DNA of 64,000 nucleotides from Domibacillus sp. PGB-M46. Lineage in GTDB: Bacteria > Bacillota > Bacilli > Bacillales > Domibacillaceae. How positions within the stretch are numbered: position 1 is the first letter of the stretch; the number at the start of each line of letters is the position of its first letter. Positions 52,569 to 61,769 of this stretch are shown in pieces. The translations under genes and the position numbers were made by a program. The notes below the pieces were generated by a model. It was not told the origin of the DNA and did no database searches. It was given only the letters and a program-made list of their open reading frames with translations. Location of the stretch: contig NZ_JAKGCR010000006.1 in the NCBI RefSeq assembly GCF_022668875.1, positions 186,001 to 250,000 of the forward strand, given 5' to 3'.

Positions 52569-52988
52569 TTGGATAGCAATTTTACCATCGCCGTTCACAG
52601 TCTCGTGTATCTGGCTTATCTGCCGGGGCATATGGCTTCAAGCGAGGCGATCGCTCATAATGTAGCGACCAATCCTGTCCGCATCCGCAAAGTGATGAGT
52701 GCGCTGCGCAACGAAGGACTTGTGAAAACAAAAGAAGGTGTCCGGGGAGGATACATGCTCGGCGAAGATCCAGGGAAGATTACATTAGGGCACATATATG
52801 AGGCAATTGCGCGCGGGGCCCTGCAGCCAGACTGGCAAACAGGCGATCCAAAATGCGGATGTCCGATTTCCTCTAACACGCAAAGTGTAATGGACCTTAT
52901 TTTCAAAGAAGCGGAAGATTCATACGCATCCTTTCTGAACCAATTTACGGTTGCGTCTGTTTTGCTTCAAATCAAAGCAGATAAATGA
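52569..52988 (+). CDS. Rrf2 family transcriptional regulator (YwnA-type)
   Basis: 139 residues, winged-helix DNA-binding N terminus (FTIAVHSLVYLAYL, then SEAIAHNVATNPVRIRKVMS). It resembles YwnA. Cysteines in KCGCPISSNTQ occur but do not match the three-Cys iron-sulfur pattern of IscR/NsrR. TTG 52569 follows AAAGGGGA at 8 bases. An inverted repeat overlaps its own promoter, suggesting autoregulation. It is 25 bases upstream of an IDEAL-domain gene and may be cotranscribed with it. Confidence 0.9.
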   Translation: MDSNFTIAVHSLVYLAYLPGHMASSEAIAHNVATNPVRIRKVMSALRNEGLVKTKEGVRGGYMLGEDPGKITLGHIYEAIARGALQPDWQTGDPKCGCPISSNTQSVMDLIFKEAEDSYASFLNQFTVASVLLQIKADK

Positions 52989-53013
52989 CCGGTTGAAACA
53001 GGGAAGTGGAAAA

Positions 53014-53331
53014 ATGGGGAACAAAGTACAATTTCATGTCGGTGACTGGGTACAAGGCGAAACGTGGGATAAACAGAGAATCTACGGATATGTCATAAAA
53101 ATAGAAAACCCGGAAGACATTACAAAAGTGTATATTGTTGAATCTGTTAACAAAGAATTAGAAGGACGAATGATTCGTGTTCTGTCCAAGTCTCTTCAGC
53201 TCGTGCCGGAACAGGAACCAGCGGAAGCAGCGCTTGAACAGCTGATTGATATAGCACTTTTAACAAAGGATGAAGAATGGTTTGGGCAGCTGCTGAAACA
53301 GCTGCAGGAACTGCGAACGCAATATTCATAA
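53014..53331 (+). CDS. IDEAL domain-containing protein
   Basis: 105 residues. The C-terminal segment IDIALLTKDEEWFGQLLKQL is the IDEAL motif (I-D-x-A-L-x-x-x-D-x-x-W-F), found in ComK-related and other small Bacillus proteins. The N-terminal half is beta-rich (VQFHVGDWVQGETWDKQR). ATG 53014 follows GGGAAGTGG; an in-frame upstream extension overlaps the previous gene and is rejected. Function is not established. Confidence 0.86.
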   Translation: MGNKVQFHVGDWVQGETWDKQRIYGYVIKIENPEDITKVYIVESVNKELEGRMIRVLSKSLQLVPEQEPAEAALEQLIDIALLTKDEEWFGQLLKQLQELRTQYS

Positions 53332-53338
53332 CAGAAAC

Positions 53339-53369
53339 AGCTCTCTGCTTTAGCGGAGAGCTAATTTTA
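53339..53369 (+). terminator. Probable intrinsic terminator
   Basis: 10-bp stem AGCTCTCTGC/GCGGAGAGCT with loop TTTA, followed by a weak T-rich tail. Its right-hand end lies about 20 bases before the next gene. Confidence 0.6.
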
Positions 53370-53386
53370 TCAAAGGAGCTTTTAAA

Positions 53387-54490
53387 ATGAAATCAAAATA
53401 TGCATCTTTATTCGAAACCATGACATTGCGCAGCGGTCTTCACTTGAAAAATAAGATCGTGATGGCTCCAATGACGAACTTTTCATCGAACGAGGACGGC
53501 ACTGTTACGGATGCGGAAATTGCTTATTACGCGCGCCGCTCAAAAGGAGTGTCAGCCGTTATTACAGCTTGTACATATGTAACACCAAACGGAAAAGGAT
53601 TCGAGGGAGAGTTTGCTGCTGACCGGGATGAAATGATTCCAAGCCTTGCGCGTCTTGCCTCTGCGATCAAAGACGAAGGCGCTAAAGCCATTTTACAAAT
53701 TTTCCACGGAGGCCGCCAGGTGCCGCCTCATTTAGTGGATGGAGACGTAGTCAGCGCCAGCAGCGTACCGGCTGAAGCAGAAGGAAGCCCTGTGCCGCGC
53801 GAATTATCTGCCGCGGAAGTAGAAGAAATCATTGCTGCTTTCGGGGAAACAACCCGCCGGGCAGTGGAAGCCGGCTTTGACGGCGTAGAAATTCACGGCG
53901 CAAACGGCTACTTGATTCAGCAGTTTTTCTCTCCTCACTCAAACCGCCGGGAAGACCGGTGGGGAGAACGCCTCGCGTTTCCGCTTGCCGTTGTAGATGC
54001 GGTGAAGCAAGCCGCTGCAAAAGCAGACCGCCCGTTTGCGGTCGGCTACCGCTTTTCACCGGAAGAGCCGGAAACACCGGGGATCACAATGGCAGATACG
54101 CTTGAACTGATTGATGCTTTAAAAGAAAAAGAACTCGATTATCTGCACGTATCCCTAATGGAATTTTGGTCCGAGCCGAGACGGGGCGTCGATGATACGC
54201 GCACACGTCTTGAAATCATTAAGGAGCGTGCTGGGGATGCCGTGCCGGTTATCGGTGTCGGTTCGGTTTACACAGCAGATGATGCAGTGAAAGCACTCGG
54301 AACGGGTGTGGATTTAATTGCGATCGGCCGCGGGCTTATTATTGAGCCGGACTGGGTACAAAAAGTAGAGAGCGGACAGGAAGAATCCATTGCCGTGAAG
54401 CTCGATAAAGAAGCGCAGGAACAGCTTGTGGTGCCAGATCCGCTCTGGAAGGCGATTATTCATACACCAGGCTGGTTCCCGGGCGTTTAA
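53387..54490 (+). CDS. Old yellow enzyme family NADH:flavin oxidoreductase (YqiG-like)
   Basis: 367 residues with the OYE FMN barrel: KIVMAPMTNFSSNE, IHGANGYLIQQFFSPHSNRR (the NGYL..QF..P..N.R signature), and VGVGSVYTADDAVKALGTG. FMN binding and a reductant of enones or nitro compounds are expected. AAAGGAG lies about 8 bases before ATG 53387. It shares an operon with a small tautomerase gene 19 bases downstream. Its pair suggests handling of unsaturated aromatic or quinone-like compounds; this is inference. Confidence 0.9.
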   Translation: MKSKYASLFETMTLRSGLHLKNKIVMAPMTNFSSNEDGTVTDAEIAYYARRSKGVSAVITACTYVTPNGKGFEGEFAADRDEMIPSLARLASAIKDEGAKAILQIFHGGRQVPPHLVDGDVVSASSVPAEAEGSPVPRELSAAEVEEIIAAFGETTRRAVEAGFDGVEIHGANGYLIQQFFSPHSNRREDRWGERLAFPLAVVDAVKQAAAKADRPFAVGYRFSPEEPETPGITMADTLELIDALKEKELDYLHVSLMEFWSEPRRGVDDTRTRLEIIKERAGDAVPVIGVGSVYTADDAVKALGTGVDLIAIGRGLIIEPDWVQKVESGQEESIAVKLDKEAQEQLVVPDPLWKAIIHTPGWFPGV

Positions 54491-54509
54491 GAGAAAGGGT
54501 GACCTTTAC

Positions 54510-54704
54510 ATGCCGTTTATTACCGTAAAAGTGTTAGAAGGAAAAACACCTGAACAAAAACGTGATCTTGTCCAGCGGATGACTGCAGCTGTCAAAGAAT
54601 CATTCGATGTAGACGCGGATAAAGTATTCATCTTTTTTGAAGACTTAAAGCCGGAGGATTACGGCAAGCAAGGCGAATTGCAATCGTTTAAAGAGGAAAA
54701 ATAA
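54510..54704 (+). CDS. 4-Oxalocrotonate tautomerase family protein
   Basis: 64 residues. The mature N terminus would start with proline ([18 protein letters not shown]), the catalytic Pro1 of the family. Conserved [15 protein letters not shown] follows. It tautomerises or isomerises small unsaturated acids. AGAAAGGGTGA lies just upstream. It is cotranscribed with the OYE reductase and ends at a terminator. Confidence 0.88.
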   Translation: MPFITVKVLEGKTPEQKRDLVQRMTAAVKESFDVDADKVFIFFEDLKPEDYGKQGELQSFKEEK

Positions 54705-54709
54705 TCGGG

Positions 54710-54736
54710 CAGCCCGGAGTGATCCGGGCTGTTTTT
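54710..54736 (+). terminator. Intrinsic terminator
   Basis: 9-bp stem CAGCCCGGA/TCCGGGCTG, loop GTGA, five T residues. Confidence 0.9.
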
Positions 54737-54778
54737 CTGCATAATAAGCAGAATACCAAACAAAAAAGAGGAGTCATT

Positions 54779-56218
54779 ATGACCGAAACATTTCAATCAT
54801 TTTCATTAAACAAAGATATTATGCGGGCACTTGATACACTTGGCTATCACGATCCCACCCCGGTTCAGGCCGCTGTAATCCCGGAAGCTCTTAAAGGAGC
54901 GGACTTGATTGTCAAGTCACAGACCGGAAGCGGCAAAACGGCTTCTTTTGCGATTCCGCTCGTTCAGCTGACCGAATGGGAGGAAAACAAGCCGCAGGCG
55001 CTTGTGCTGACACCGACACGGGAGCTGGCTGTTCAGGTGAAAGAAGACATTACCAATATCGGCCGGTTTAAACGGACAAAAGCAGCTGCGGTGTACGGGA
55101 AATCTCCATTTGCCCGTCAGAAGCTGGAGCTTAAGCAGAAAACGCATATTGTGGTTGGAACACCGGGCCGTGTGCTCGACCATATGGAAAAAGGGACGCT
55201 CGATACCGGCAGCATCCGTTTTCTCGTCATTGATGAGGCGGATGAAATGCTCAATATGGGCTTTATCGAGCAAGTTTCATCGATTATTGAGCGCCTTCCG
55301 GCGGAGCGCGTCACGATGCTGTTTTCCGCTACATTTCCGGAAGACATTGTCCGCCTGGCAGACACCTATATGAAAGCGCCCAAGCGGATTGAAATGGCGC
55401 AGGAAACCGCTGCCCCGTCGATTACCCATGAGCTTATTCAGGTGGCGGAAGAAGAAAAAACGCGCGTGCTGCAAAACGTGCTGACTGTGGAAAATCCGGA
55501 CAGCGCCATTCTTTTTTGCCGGACACAGGAGCGGGTGGAAGCGCTGTTTGACGCGCTTGATGCCGCTGGAATATCTTCAGGGATGCTGCACGGAGGGATG
55601 GCGCAGGAAGACCGGTTTATCGTGATGAATAAATTTAAACGGGCGGATTTCCGCTACTTGTGCGCGACAGATGTTGCCGCCAGGGGCATTGATGTCGAAC
55701 ATATTCCGCTTGTGATCCATTTTGACGTGCCGATGGAGAAGGAAGCGTATGTGCACCGTACCGGCCGTACCGGCCGCGCCGGACATACCGGGAAAGCCAT
55801 TGCGCTCATGGCGCCATTTGAAGAAAAATTCATTGAACCGATTGAAGAATTAATTGGGTTTTCTTTGAAGCGGGTGGATCAGCCGTCCCAGGAAGCAGTA
55901 AGGGAAGCAAAGCCTTCCTTCACAGCCAAAATGGCCCAGCGCCCTGAACGGAAAAGGGATAAGGGAGAGCGTTTAAACAAAGACATTATGAAGCTGTACT
56001 TTAACGGCGGCAAAAAGAAAAAGCTGCGGGCGGTTGACTTTGTCGGCACCATTTCAAATCTCCCGGGTATCGAAGCGGCTGATATCGGCATTATTACGAT
56101 TCAGGACAACGTTACGTATGTGGAGATTTTAAATGGAAAAGGGCCGGATGTGCTGCGGGCGATGAAAACAACGACCGTTAAAGGAAAGCAGCTGAAAGTG
56201 CAAAAAGCAAGAAGCTGA
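54779..56218 (+). CDS. dbpA: DEAD-box RNA helicase DbpA (YxiN-type)
   Basis: 479 residues, the same length as Bacillus YxiN/DbpA. Motifs in order: Q motif, [12 protein letters not shown] (I), PTRELAVQV (Ia), DEADEML (II), SATFP (III), [13 protein letters not shown] (VI), and a C-terminal RNA-binding domain ([20 protein letters not shown]) that binds hairpin 92 of 23S rRNA in DbpA. It would aid large-subunit assembly. GAGGAG lies 6 bases before ATG 54779; a longer frame upstream has no ribosome site. Confidence 0.93.
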   Translation: MTETFQSFSLNKDIMRALDTLGYHDPTPVQAAVIPEALKGADLIVKSQTGSGKTASFAIPLVQLTEWEENKPQALVLTPTRELAVQVKEDITNIGRFKRTKAAAVYGKSPFARQKLELKQKTHIVVGTPGRVLDHMEKGTLDTGSIRFLVIDEADEMLNMGFIEQVSSIIERLPAERVTMLFSATFPEDIVRLADTYMKAPKRIEMAQETAAPSITHELIQVAEEEKTRVLQNVLTVENPDSAILFCRTQERVEALFDALDAAGISSGMLHGGMAQEDRFIVMNKFKRADFRYLCATDVAARGIDVEHIPLVIHFDVPMEKEAYVHRTGRTGRAGHTGKAIALMAPFEEKFIEPIEELIGFSLKRVDQPSQEAVREAKPSFTAKMAQRPERKRDKGERLNKDIMKLYFNGGKKKKLRAVDFVGTISNLPGIEAADIGIITIQDNVTYVEILNGKGPDVLRAMKTTTVKGKQLKVQKARS

Positions 56219-56292
56219 CCCCGGGCCGATCATAACTGAAAGTCTCTGCTGTTTATTCATGGCTATTAAGTCATGATGATGGCGGAAAACCC

Positions 56293-56330
56293 AAAAGCAC
56301 GCCCGGTAATAAGCCGGGCGTGCTTTTTTA
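56293..56330 (+). terminator. Intrinsic terminator downstream of dbpA
   Basis: 10-bp stem GCACGCCCGG/CCGGGCGTGC flanked by A and T runs, 75 bases after the dbpA stop. Confidence 0.85.
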
Positions 56331-56333
56331 AAT

Positions 56334-56630
56334 GACCACAAAAAACGTGTTCTTCGTTTACAAGCACTTCAACTGTTTTCACCTGGCCGGTACCAGGCGC
56401 TTCCACTGAACCGGTATCAGGGTTGATTTTTTCATCGTGAAGCGGGCAGGGCAAATAGGGGCCGCTTACCATACCGGCTGAGAGGGGGCACTGCCCGGCT
56501 GGACACAAATTGGCAACCGCCCTCCATCACCCAGTTTAAACACGGCATGCAAGCGGCCTCAGGCTTCGGCTTTTTTGCCGGGCTGCAGTGGAAAATCATC
56601 AGCCTGGCCTATACAAGCAGATCCATTCAT
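56334..56630 (-). pseudogene. Decayed nirD-like nitrite reductase small subunit
   Basis: On the minus strand from ATG 56630 (AGAAGGA, plus-strand 56641-56647, ahead of it) the frame reads CIGQADDFPLQPGKKAEA, then an in-frame stop, then HAVFKLGDGGRLPI, then a frameshift into CPAGQCPLSAGMVSGPYLPC, PLHDEKINPDTGSVEAP and VKTVEVLVNEEHVF. This is the Rieske-like NirD fold (avFkl.DG....... CPH..gPLs.G.v.G....CPLHD.k). The first Rieske-type His is lost (CPA instead of CPH). It is clearly broken, with at least one stop and one frameshift. Confidence 0.72.
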
Positions 56631-56655
56631 ATGAATGGGCTCCTTCTGATTCGAA

Positions 56656-56734
56656 TCATTGCTTTTTCATTTGTTCATTTTCGACAATGGCCTTCCACAG
56701 TTCCGCCAAAAAGGAAGGAGGGCCTGTCATATAA
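56656..56734 (-). pseudogene. C-terminal gene fragment next to the nirD remnant
   Basis: On the minus strand a short frame reads MTGPPSFLAELWKAIVENEQ and ends MKKQ, stopping just before the nirD start. It looks like the tail of a longer protein, possibly a reductase (YMTGPP segment), truncated right at the chemoreceptor terminator. Identity is uncertain. Confidence 0.35.
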
Positions 56735-56761
56735 AAAAGCACCGCCCGGAGGGGCGGTGCT
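56733..56761 (-). terminator. Terminator of the chemoreceptor gene
   Basis: 10-bp stem AGCACCGCCC/GGGCGGTGCT with a short loop, then a T run on the minus strand. Confidence 0.88.
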
Positions 56762-56770
56762 GAGCATCTA

Positions 56771-58729
56771 TTAAACAGTAAACTTACGGACAACCTGCTG
56801 CAGTTCTTCTGCCATGACAGACAGGGATTTCGCGGCAGTATTCACTTCCTCTAAAGAAGCAAGCTGCTCCTGTGTCGCGGCTGCCACTTGTTCCGCGCCC
56901 GAGGCATTGTTTTGCGCCACATCCGAAACGGAATGAACGGAGGATGTCAGCTGGTTCACGATGGCGGCTACCTGGGCAGCAATGGATGCTACATCCTGCA
57001 CGTGCGGGGCAATTTGCTCCATGCCACTTAAAATGCCGCTAAACTTTTCGGAAGTATCATCCGACAGGGAAATGCCGGTTTTGACGCTTTGAGACGCCTG
57101 GCTCATCAGCTCAACCGAACGCTGTGTATCTTTTTGAATAACATTAATTAATCCGGCAATTTGTCCGGCAGAAGCCTGTGACTGCTCAGCCAGCTTTCTT
57201 ACTTCACCGGCTACAACAGAAAAGCCTTTGCCGTGCTCGCCGGCGCGGGCTGCTTCAATGGCTGCATTAAGAGCCAGCAGGTTCGTTTGATCGGCAATCG
57301 AAGAAATCACATCAATGATGGTATTGATTTCGGCTGACCGCCCGCTTAACGATTTAATCATTTCATCAGACGCCTCTACATGCTCTTGAATCTCGTTCAT
57401 TTGTGCTACTGTGCGGCGGACGGATTCTTCTCCTTCAGCGGCATGGGACATCGTATCCGCTGCAGATGCAGCCATGATGCCGGCACTGTCTACAATTTTT
57501 CCGGCACCCACACGCAGTTCTTCCATATCATTTACAATGGTCGCAATCGCGCTTGTCTGCTGGTCGGCTCCGGCAGCTACTTTTTGAATCGAACCGGCCA
57601 CATGGCCGGTTGCAGCGGTTGTTTCATCTGCAGAGGCAGTTAACTCTTCCGAAGCCGCTGCCACCTGTTCTGTGTTGCGGTCTACCTGGCCAATAAGCTC
57701 ACGCAAATTCTGTGCCATCAAGCTGAATGCACGTGATAAATCACCAATCTCATCCCTGCGGCGGCCCGCTTCAACCGCCTGGGTTAGATCGCCCCGGCTC
57801 AATGTATCAGCGCTTCGTTTTAATGAGTGAAGCGGCCGCGTAATAGAGCGGATAATGGCCCACACAAGCGCAGCGCCCGCAATCAGGGACAGAAGAATGG
57901 TAAGCGCTGTTTTCCGTAAAATCGGCTTGGCCGCTTCTGTTATTTCACTTGAATACATGGTACCGCCGATTTTCCAGCCAGTCGCTTCATTTGTCAGAAA
58001 GGTCATAAACTTGCTGTCATGATCGAGTGTGTAATCAAACGAGCCTGATTGGGTATCGTACAGCCGGTCGTAAAGGGCGTCTGTTGCTTCCGTTCCAAAT
58101 TCTTCGGTTGGATGAACGATAAAATGGCGTTCACCGTCAAGCAGGATGGCATAGCCTTCCTTGCCCACTTTGATCGGGTCTGTCATGGCGGTAATAGAAT
58201 CCAGTGTTAAATTGATCCCGATTACACCGCTTTTGTCGGCTGTCTGGCGGGCAACCGTCACGACATTTGAACCGGATGAAGAAACATAAGGAGGCGTAAT
58301 GACTGTTTCACCGTTTGCTTCAACCGCCTGCTTGTACCAGGGACGGTCTCTCGGATCATAATCGGCTGCGAGTTTCTGGCGCGGCTCCTGGATCATGATG
58401 CCGTTTGTAGTGCCGACATAAATGCTGACTGCTTCCGGATGAAGCTTCGCATATTGATCAAGGCGAAGACGAAGAGCCGGACTTTCTTCTCCTTGAATCG
58501 ATTTAGCGGTTACAAAACTGCTGTACATTTCTGCATCATGTGCTTTCTTTCCGATTTGGTCGGTAATGAGCCGGTCAAGCGAGGAGATATTTTCATTGGC
58601 GGAGTCCATCATCTGCTGCTTGATTTCATTTTTCGCGCTGTTGTATGCGGAAAAGCCGATCAAAAGGGAAGGAATCAGCAGGACGGCTAGAAATGAAAGA
58701 ATCAGTTTTTTGCGTATAGTCCATTTCAT
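56771..58729 (-). CDS. Methyl-accepting chemotaxis protein with dCache sensor
   Basis: 652 residues: N-terminal membrane helix (about 9-31), an extracellular dCache-type sensor (about 35-270; [10 protein letters not shown] and [12 protein letters not shown]), second membrane helix (about 278-297), HAMP (about 298-350), and the signalling domain (about 380-650) with hairpin tip [23 protein letters not shown]. It would sense small organic molecules and signal to CheA via CheW. AAAGGAGC precedes ATG 58729. No C-terminal receptor-methylation docking pentapeptide is visible. Confidence 0.92.
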   Translation of the reverse strand: MKWTIRKKLILSFLAVLLIPSLLIGFSAYNSAKNEIKQQMMDSANENISSLDRLITDQIGKKAHDAEMYSSFVTAKSIQGEESPALRLRLDQYAKLHPEAVSIYVGTTNGIMIQEPRQKLAADYDPRDRPWYKQAVEANGETVITPPYVSSSGSNVVTVARQTADKSGVIGINLTLDSITAMTDPIKVGKEGYAILLDGERHFIVHPTEEFGTEATDALYDRLYDTQSGSFDYTLDHDSKFMTFLTNEATGWKIGGTMYSSEITEAAKPILRKTALTILLSLIAGAALVWAIIRSITRPLHSLKRSADTLSRGDLTQAVEAGRRRDEIGDLSRAFSLMAQNLRELIGQVDRNTEQVAAASEELTASADETTAATGHVAGSIQKVAAGADQQTSAIATIVNDMEELRVGAGKIVDSAGIMAASAADTMSHAAEGEESVRRTVAQMNEIQEHVEASDEMIKSLSGRSAEINTIIDVISSIADQTNLLALNAAIEAARAGEHGKGFSVVAGEVRKLAEQSQASAGQIAGLINVIQKDTQRSVELMSQASQSVKTGISLSDDTSEKFSGILSGMEQIAPHVQDVASIAAQVAAIVNQLTSSVHSVSDVAQNNASGAEQVAAATQEQLASLEEVNTAAKSLSVMAEELQQVVRKFTV

Positions 58730-58825
58730 GATGTTGCTCCTTTTTATGTGATGCTATTATTTTAGCGTTTAAATACAGGGAATCAATCCTTTTTTATGAA
58801 AAAAATGAGTCTTTATTAACAAATT

Positions 58826-58858
58826 AAAAAACGGACCTATGTCTTAGGTCCGTTTTTT
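58826..58858 (-). terminator. Terminator of the HAD phosphatase gene
   Basis: 9-bp stem ACGGACCTA/TAGGTCCGT with flanking A and T runs; it serves the minus-strand gene ending at 58859. Confidence 0.88.
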
Positions 58859-59440
58859 TTATTTTGTGATTTTTTGGAAGAAAGAGTCGTCATAGACGTT
58901 CAAATGAACATCGGCTTCGATATCTTCATTTTGAAAAGCGGCAGTTTTCATGCCGGCTTCCCGCGCAGGAATCAAGTCGAGTGAACGATCGCCGATCGCC
59001 CAGTCGAGCCCGTATTTTTCATGCAGATATTTATAAGCGGCGGCATCCGGCTTGCGCGGGAATCCGTCTTCCTCCGGGCTGATAATTTCGGTGAAGTACT
59101 CGAGCAGGCCAAACTTTGTTAACAGGTTTTTCGTTGATTCTTTCGTCCGGTGAGTCACAATCACATTTACTTCCGCGGCAGCAAGCACGCGGTCAATTCC
59201 CTCGAAAGGAAAGCAGGCCGACTCTGCCTGTTTATGATCCAGCTCCGCAAACATGGCACGAAAATCGTCTGAAATGCCAAAATGCGCAAAAGCAAGCTTT
59301 GAATTTTTTTTCAGCCAGCGAAGGGCTTCATCCCGGTCAACAGGCGTGCCGTGTGCCGCTTCGTGAACCGCTGCAAAGCTGGCCAGAATAGCCGGGTATG
59401 TATCGAAAATGGTTCCGTCTAAATCCCAAAGTAGTCTCAT
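58859..59440 (-). CDS. HAD-superfamily phosphatase (phosphoglycolate phosphatase-like)
   Basis: 193 residues. HAD motifs are clear: DLDGTIFDTYPAI (I, nucleophile Asp), VTHRTKES (II), FPRKPDAAAYKYL (III, Lys) and AIGDRSLDLIPAREAGM (IV). The cap helical region lies between I and II. It likely dephosphorylates a small sugar phosphate or phosphoglycolate. ATG 59440 is chosen over the longer frame from 59587, because AAAAGGAG lies just before it and homologs begin MRLLWDLDG-type. Confidence 0.88.
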   Translation of the reverse strand: MRLLWDLDGTIFDTYPAILASFAAVHEAAHGTPVDRDEALRWLKKNSKLAFAHFGISDDFRAMFAELDHKQAESACFPFEGIDRVLAAAEVNVIVTHRTKESTKNLLTKFGLLEYFTEIISPEEDGFPRKPDAAAYKYLHEKYGLDWAIGDRSLDLIPAREAGMKTAAFQNEDIEADVHLNVYDDSFFQKITK

Positions 59441-59680
59441 GTTGTCATTCTCCTTTTTTCTTTCGTATAAAACGGGTAAGCACCCTTGCCATTTTGCTTT
59501 ACCGCATACATGGCCGGGTCTGCTTTTTAAATCAGCTGCTCCAGTTTTTCGCCCATTTGTCGTTTTCAAACGAAAAAAGGCATACATAATAAATGGCCCT
59601 TATAAACAAAATAAAAACAAGGTATCGCTTACTCAACTAGCTATCCCCTATTTCAAGCAGTGTATCTCATATTTTATCAC

Positions 59681-59709
59681 AAAAAAGAACCGCTCTGATG
59701 GGCGGTTCT
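59681..59709 (-). terminator. Terminator of the truncated chemoreceptor gene
   Basis: 8-bp stem AGAACCGC/GCGGTTCT, then a T run on the minus strand. Confidence 0.75.
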
Positions 59710-59716
59710 ATAAAAT

Positions 59717-60157
59717 TTAAAATGATTCCGTAACACTGTTTAAAGTGGCAGCCGAGCCTGCTGCTTGCTTGGAGGCCCGCTGAATCACGTCGAAAAACTG
59801 CTGCATTTTGCGGTCGATGTCTATATTTTGTTTTTTCGTATCGCTGATGAGGGAAAGAAGAGTGGAAAAATCCTCATCCGTTTTGGCCATGGCAGAAATG
59901 CCTTTTTTTACAACCTGGTTGACGGCGCCGGCGGATTCGCTCATCTGCCGGATTAAATCATCTGTTTTCGTCATATGAGCAGAGATATTTACCGTTGGCT
60001 TTTTTGTTTGGTCAGACAGCTTGCGGATTTCTCCGGCGGCCACCGCAAACCCTTTTCCATGTTCACCGGCACGGGCTGCTTCAATTTTGATTTCACCGGA
60101 TGTATGTATAAAAAGCGCATCAGGTTCTTTTTTAGAAGAGCGAGAAAATCCAAACAA
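59717..60157 (-). CDS. Truncated soluble chemoreceptor-like protein (146 aa)
   Basis: The protein keeps the hairpin tip of a chemoreceptor signalling domain ([20 protein letters not shown]) and the ascending helix to the C terminus, but lacks membrane segments, HAMP and the descending helix. Its first 30 residues (FSRSSKKEPDALFIHTSGEI) are unrelated. The frame opens at ATG 60163, but the AAAGGAG ribosome site nearly touches that codon, and TTG 60157 at 8 bases is the better start. It may be a deletion product or a real small regulator. Confidence 0.6.
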   Translation of the reverse strand: MFGFSRSSKKEPDALFIHTSGEIKIEAARAGEHGKGFAVAAGEIRKLSDQTKKPTVNISAHMTKTDDLIRQMSESAGAVNQVVKKGISAMAKTDEDFSTLLSLISDTKKQNIDIDRKMQQFFDVIQRASKQAAGSAATLNSVTESF

Positions 60158-60333
60158 AAGCATCGCTCCTTTTTCAGTGTTTATTTGATGGGAGCAGTGT
60201 ATATGCGTTTTATCGGGAAAACCATATTTTTAAAAATAATTTGGCGTATTTTTACACGAAGTACAGAAAATTAAACAGGAAAAAGCGGATTCGAAACACG
60301 AAGCAGATTTGTCAGAAAATACTTATTTTTGGA

Positions 60334-60347
60334 TGTAAACGGTTTAT
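60334..60347 (+). promoter_or_regulatory. Candidate cre site (CcpA) upstream of ackA
   Basis: TGTAAACGGTTTAT fits the cre core TGWNANCGNTNW through its first 12 bases. ackA of Bacillus subtilis is activated by CcpA through a site upstream of its promoter, and this one lies about 90 bases before the start. Confidence 0.45.
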
Positions 60348-60385
60348 TAAGGAAGAGTACTTGCTATTTTGTTCGGAACGCGTTA

Positions 60386-60399
60386 TCTCTATATAGAGA
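60386..60399 (+). promoter_or_regulatory. 14-bp perfect palindrome in the ackA leader
   Basis: TCTCTATATAGAGA lies about 30 bases before the ackA start; it could be a hairpin or operator. No factor is known. Confidence 0.3.
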
Positions 60400-60429
60400 G
60401 ATAAATTGTTCGACACTTAGGAGGATATA

Positions 60430-61623
60430 ATGTCTAAAGTAATTGCGATTAACGCAGGAAGTTCATCATTAAAATTTCAGCTTTTTGAAATGCCGCAAGA
60501 GACGGTACTGACAAAAGGCCTTGTGGAAAGAATTGGTTTGCAGGATTCTGTTTTCTCTATTACAAAGCCAGACGGTACAACAGACACAGAAGTAACGGAT
60601 ATTCCGGATCATTCTGTTGCCGTACAAATGCTTTTGTCAAAACTTGTATCACACGGCATCGTGTCGTCACTTGACGAAATTGACGGTATCGGCCATCGTG
60701 TCGTGCACGGCGGCGAAAAATTCAGCGACTCTGCTTTGATCGATGACGCAACTTTAGCGCAAATCGAAGAATTGTCTGAACTTGCACCGCTTCATAACCC
60801 GGCGAACGTAACAGGTATTCGCGCGTTTCAAGCGGTATTGCCAAACGTGCCGGCTGTAGCGGTATTTGATACAGCATTCCACCAAACAATGCCTGAGAAA
60901 TCATTCCTATACAGCCTGCCGTACGAATATTACAAAGAATACGGCATCCGGAAATATGGCTTCCACGGTACGTCTCACAAATACGTATCTGAGCGTGCTG
61001 CAGCGCTGCTTGGCCGTCCAATCGACCAGCTTCGCTTAATTTCCTGCCACCTTGGAAATGGCGCCAGCATCGCTGCCATTGAAGGCGGAAAATCTATTGA
61101 CACATCTATGGGCTTCACGCCGCTTGCCGGTGTAGCAATGGGAACACGCTCCGGAAACATCGACCCGGCCCTGATTCCATTTATCATGGAGAAAACAGGC
61201 CAGACAGCGGACGAAGTACTGGATATCTTAAACAAAAAAAGCGGTATGCTTGGCGTTTCTGGTGTATCAAGCGACCTTCGTGACTTGTCTAAAGCGGCAG
61301 AAGAAGGCAACGAGCGTGCAATCACAGCACTTGAAGTATTTGCAAGCCGTATTCACAAATACATCGGTTCATACGCAGCTCGTATGTCTGGCGTAGATGC
61401 GATTATTTTCACTGCCGGTATCGGTGAAAACGATATTGCTTCTCGCGCCCGCATTTTGAACGGCCTCGAGTTTATGGGCGTTTATTGGGATCCAGCACTG
61501 AACAATACACGCGGTAAAGAGCAGTTTATCAGCTACCCGCACTCGCCAGTTAAAGTCATCGTTATTCCAACAAACGAAGAAGTCATGATTGCCCGTGACG
61601 TATCTCGTCTGGCTGGCGTATAA
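60430..61623 (+). CDS. ackA: Acetate kinase
   Basis: 397 residues, full length for AckA. Signatures are [10 protein letters not shown] at the N terminus, [69 protein letters not shown] and FTAGIGEN. It converts acetyl phosphate and ADP to acetate and ATP in overflow metabolism. AGGAGGATATA lies 7 bases before ATG 60430. A cre-like site upstream suggests carbon control. It is a single-gene unit. Confidence 0.97.
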   Translation: MSKVIAINAGSSSLKFQLFEMPQETVLTKGLVERIGLQDSVFSITKPDGTTDTEVTDIPDHSVAVQMLLSKLVSHGIVSSLDEIDGIGHRVVHGGEKFSDSALIDDATLAQIEELSELAPLHNPANVTGIRAFQAVLPNVPAVAVFDTAFHQTMPEKSFLYSLPYEYYKEYGIRKYGFHGTSHKYVSERAAALLGRPIDQLRLISCHLGNGASIAAIEGGKSIDTSMGFTPLAGVAMGTRSGNIDPALIPFIMEKTGQTADEVLDILNKKSGMLGVSGVSSDLRDLSKAAEEGNERAITALEVFASRIHKYIGSYAARMSGVDAIIFTAGIGENDIASRARILNGLEFMGVYWDPALNNTRGKEQFISYPHSPVKVIVIPTNEEVMIARDVSRLAGV

Positions 61624-61688
61624 GGCGTTATATCAACGTTTTTGGCTGGTTGATGGTGAGCGAATTATCCATTTAAATAAAACATTTT

Positions 61689-61720
61689 GGGTCATCAGCA
61701 ACCATAACTGATTTTGACCC
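61689..61720. repeat. Imperfect inverted repeat between ackA and integrase
   Basis: Arms GGGTCA/TGACCC with inner TCAG/CTGA pairing. It may help end ackA transcription; its position by a recombinase gene also allows an attachment-site role, which is unproven. Confidence 0.45.
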
Positions 61721-61723
61721 TTT

Positions 61724-61769
61724 ACCCTCTTAGATGTGTGAATTTTAACACGGAAAAGAGGGTTTTTTT
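61724..61769 (+). terminator. Hairpin with T run; right arm contains the integrase ribosome site
   Basis: Stem ACCCTCTT (61724-61731)/AAGAGGGT (61756-61763) with an inner GTGT/ACAC pairing, followed by seven T residues and then directly the integrase ATG at 61770. It acts as a terminator for upstream transcription and hides the only Shine-Dalgarno-like AAGAGGG of the integrase. Confidence 0.75.

Noticed and set aside
56266-56508. Intact minus-strand gene over the nirD remnant
   Set aside because: The frame lacks the N-terminal part, which lies in another frame with an internal stop, and the first metal-ligand His is lost.
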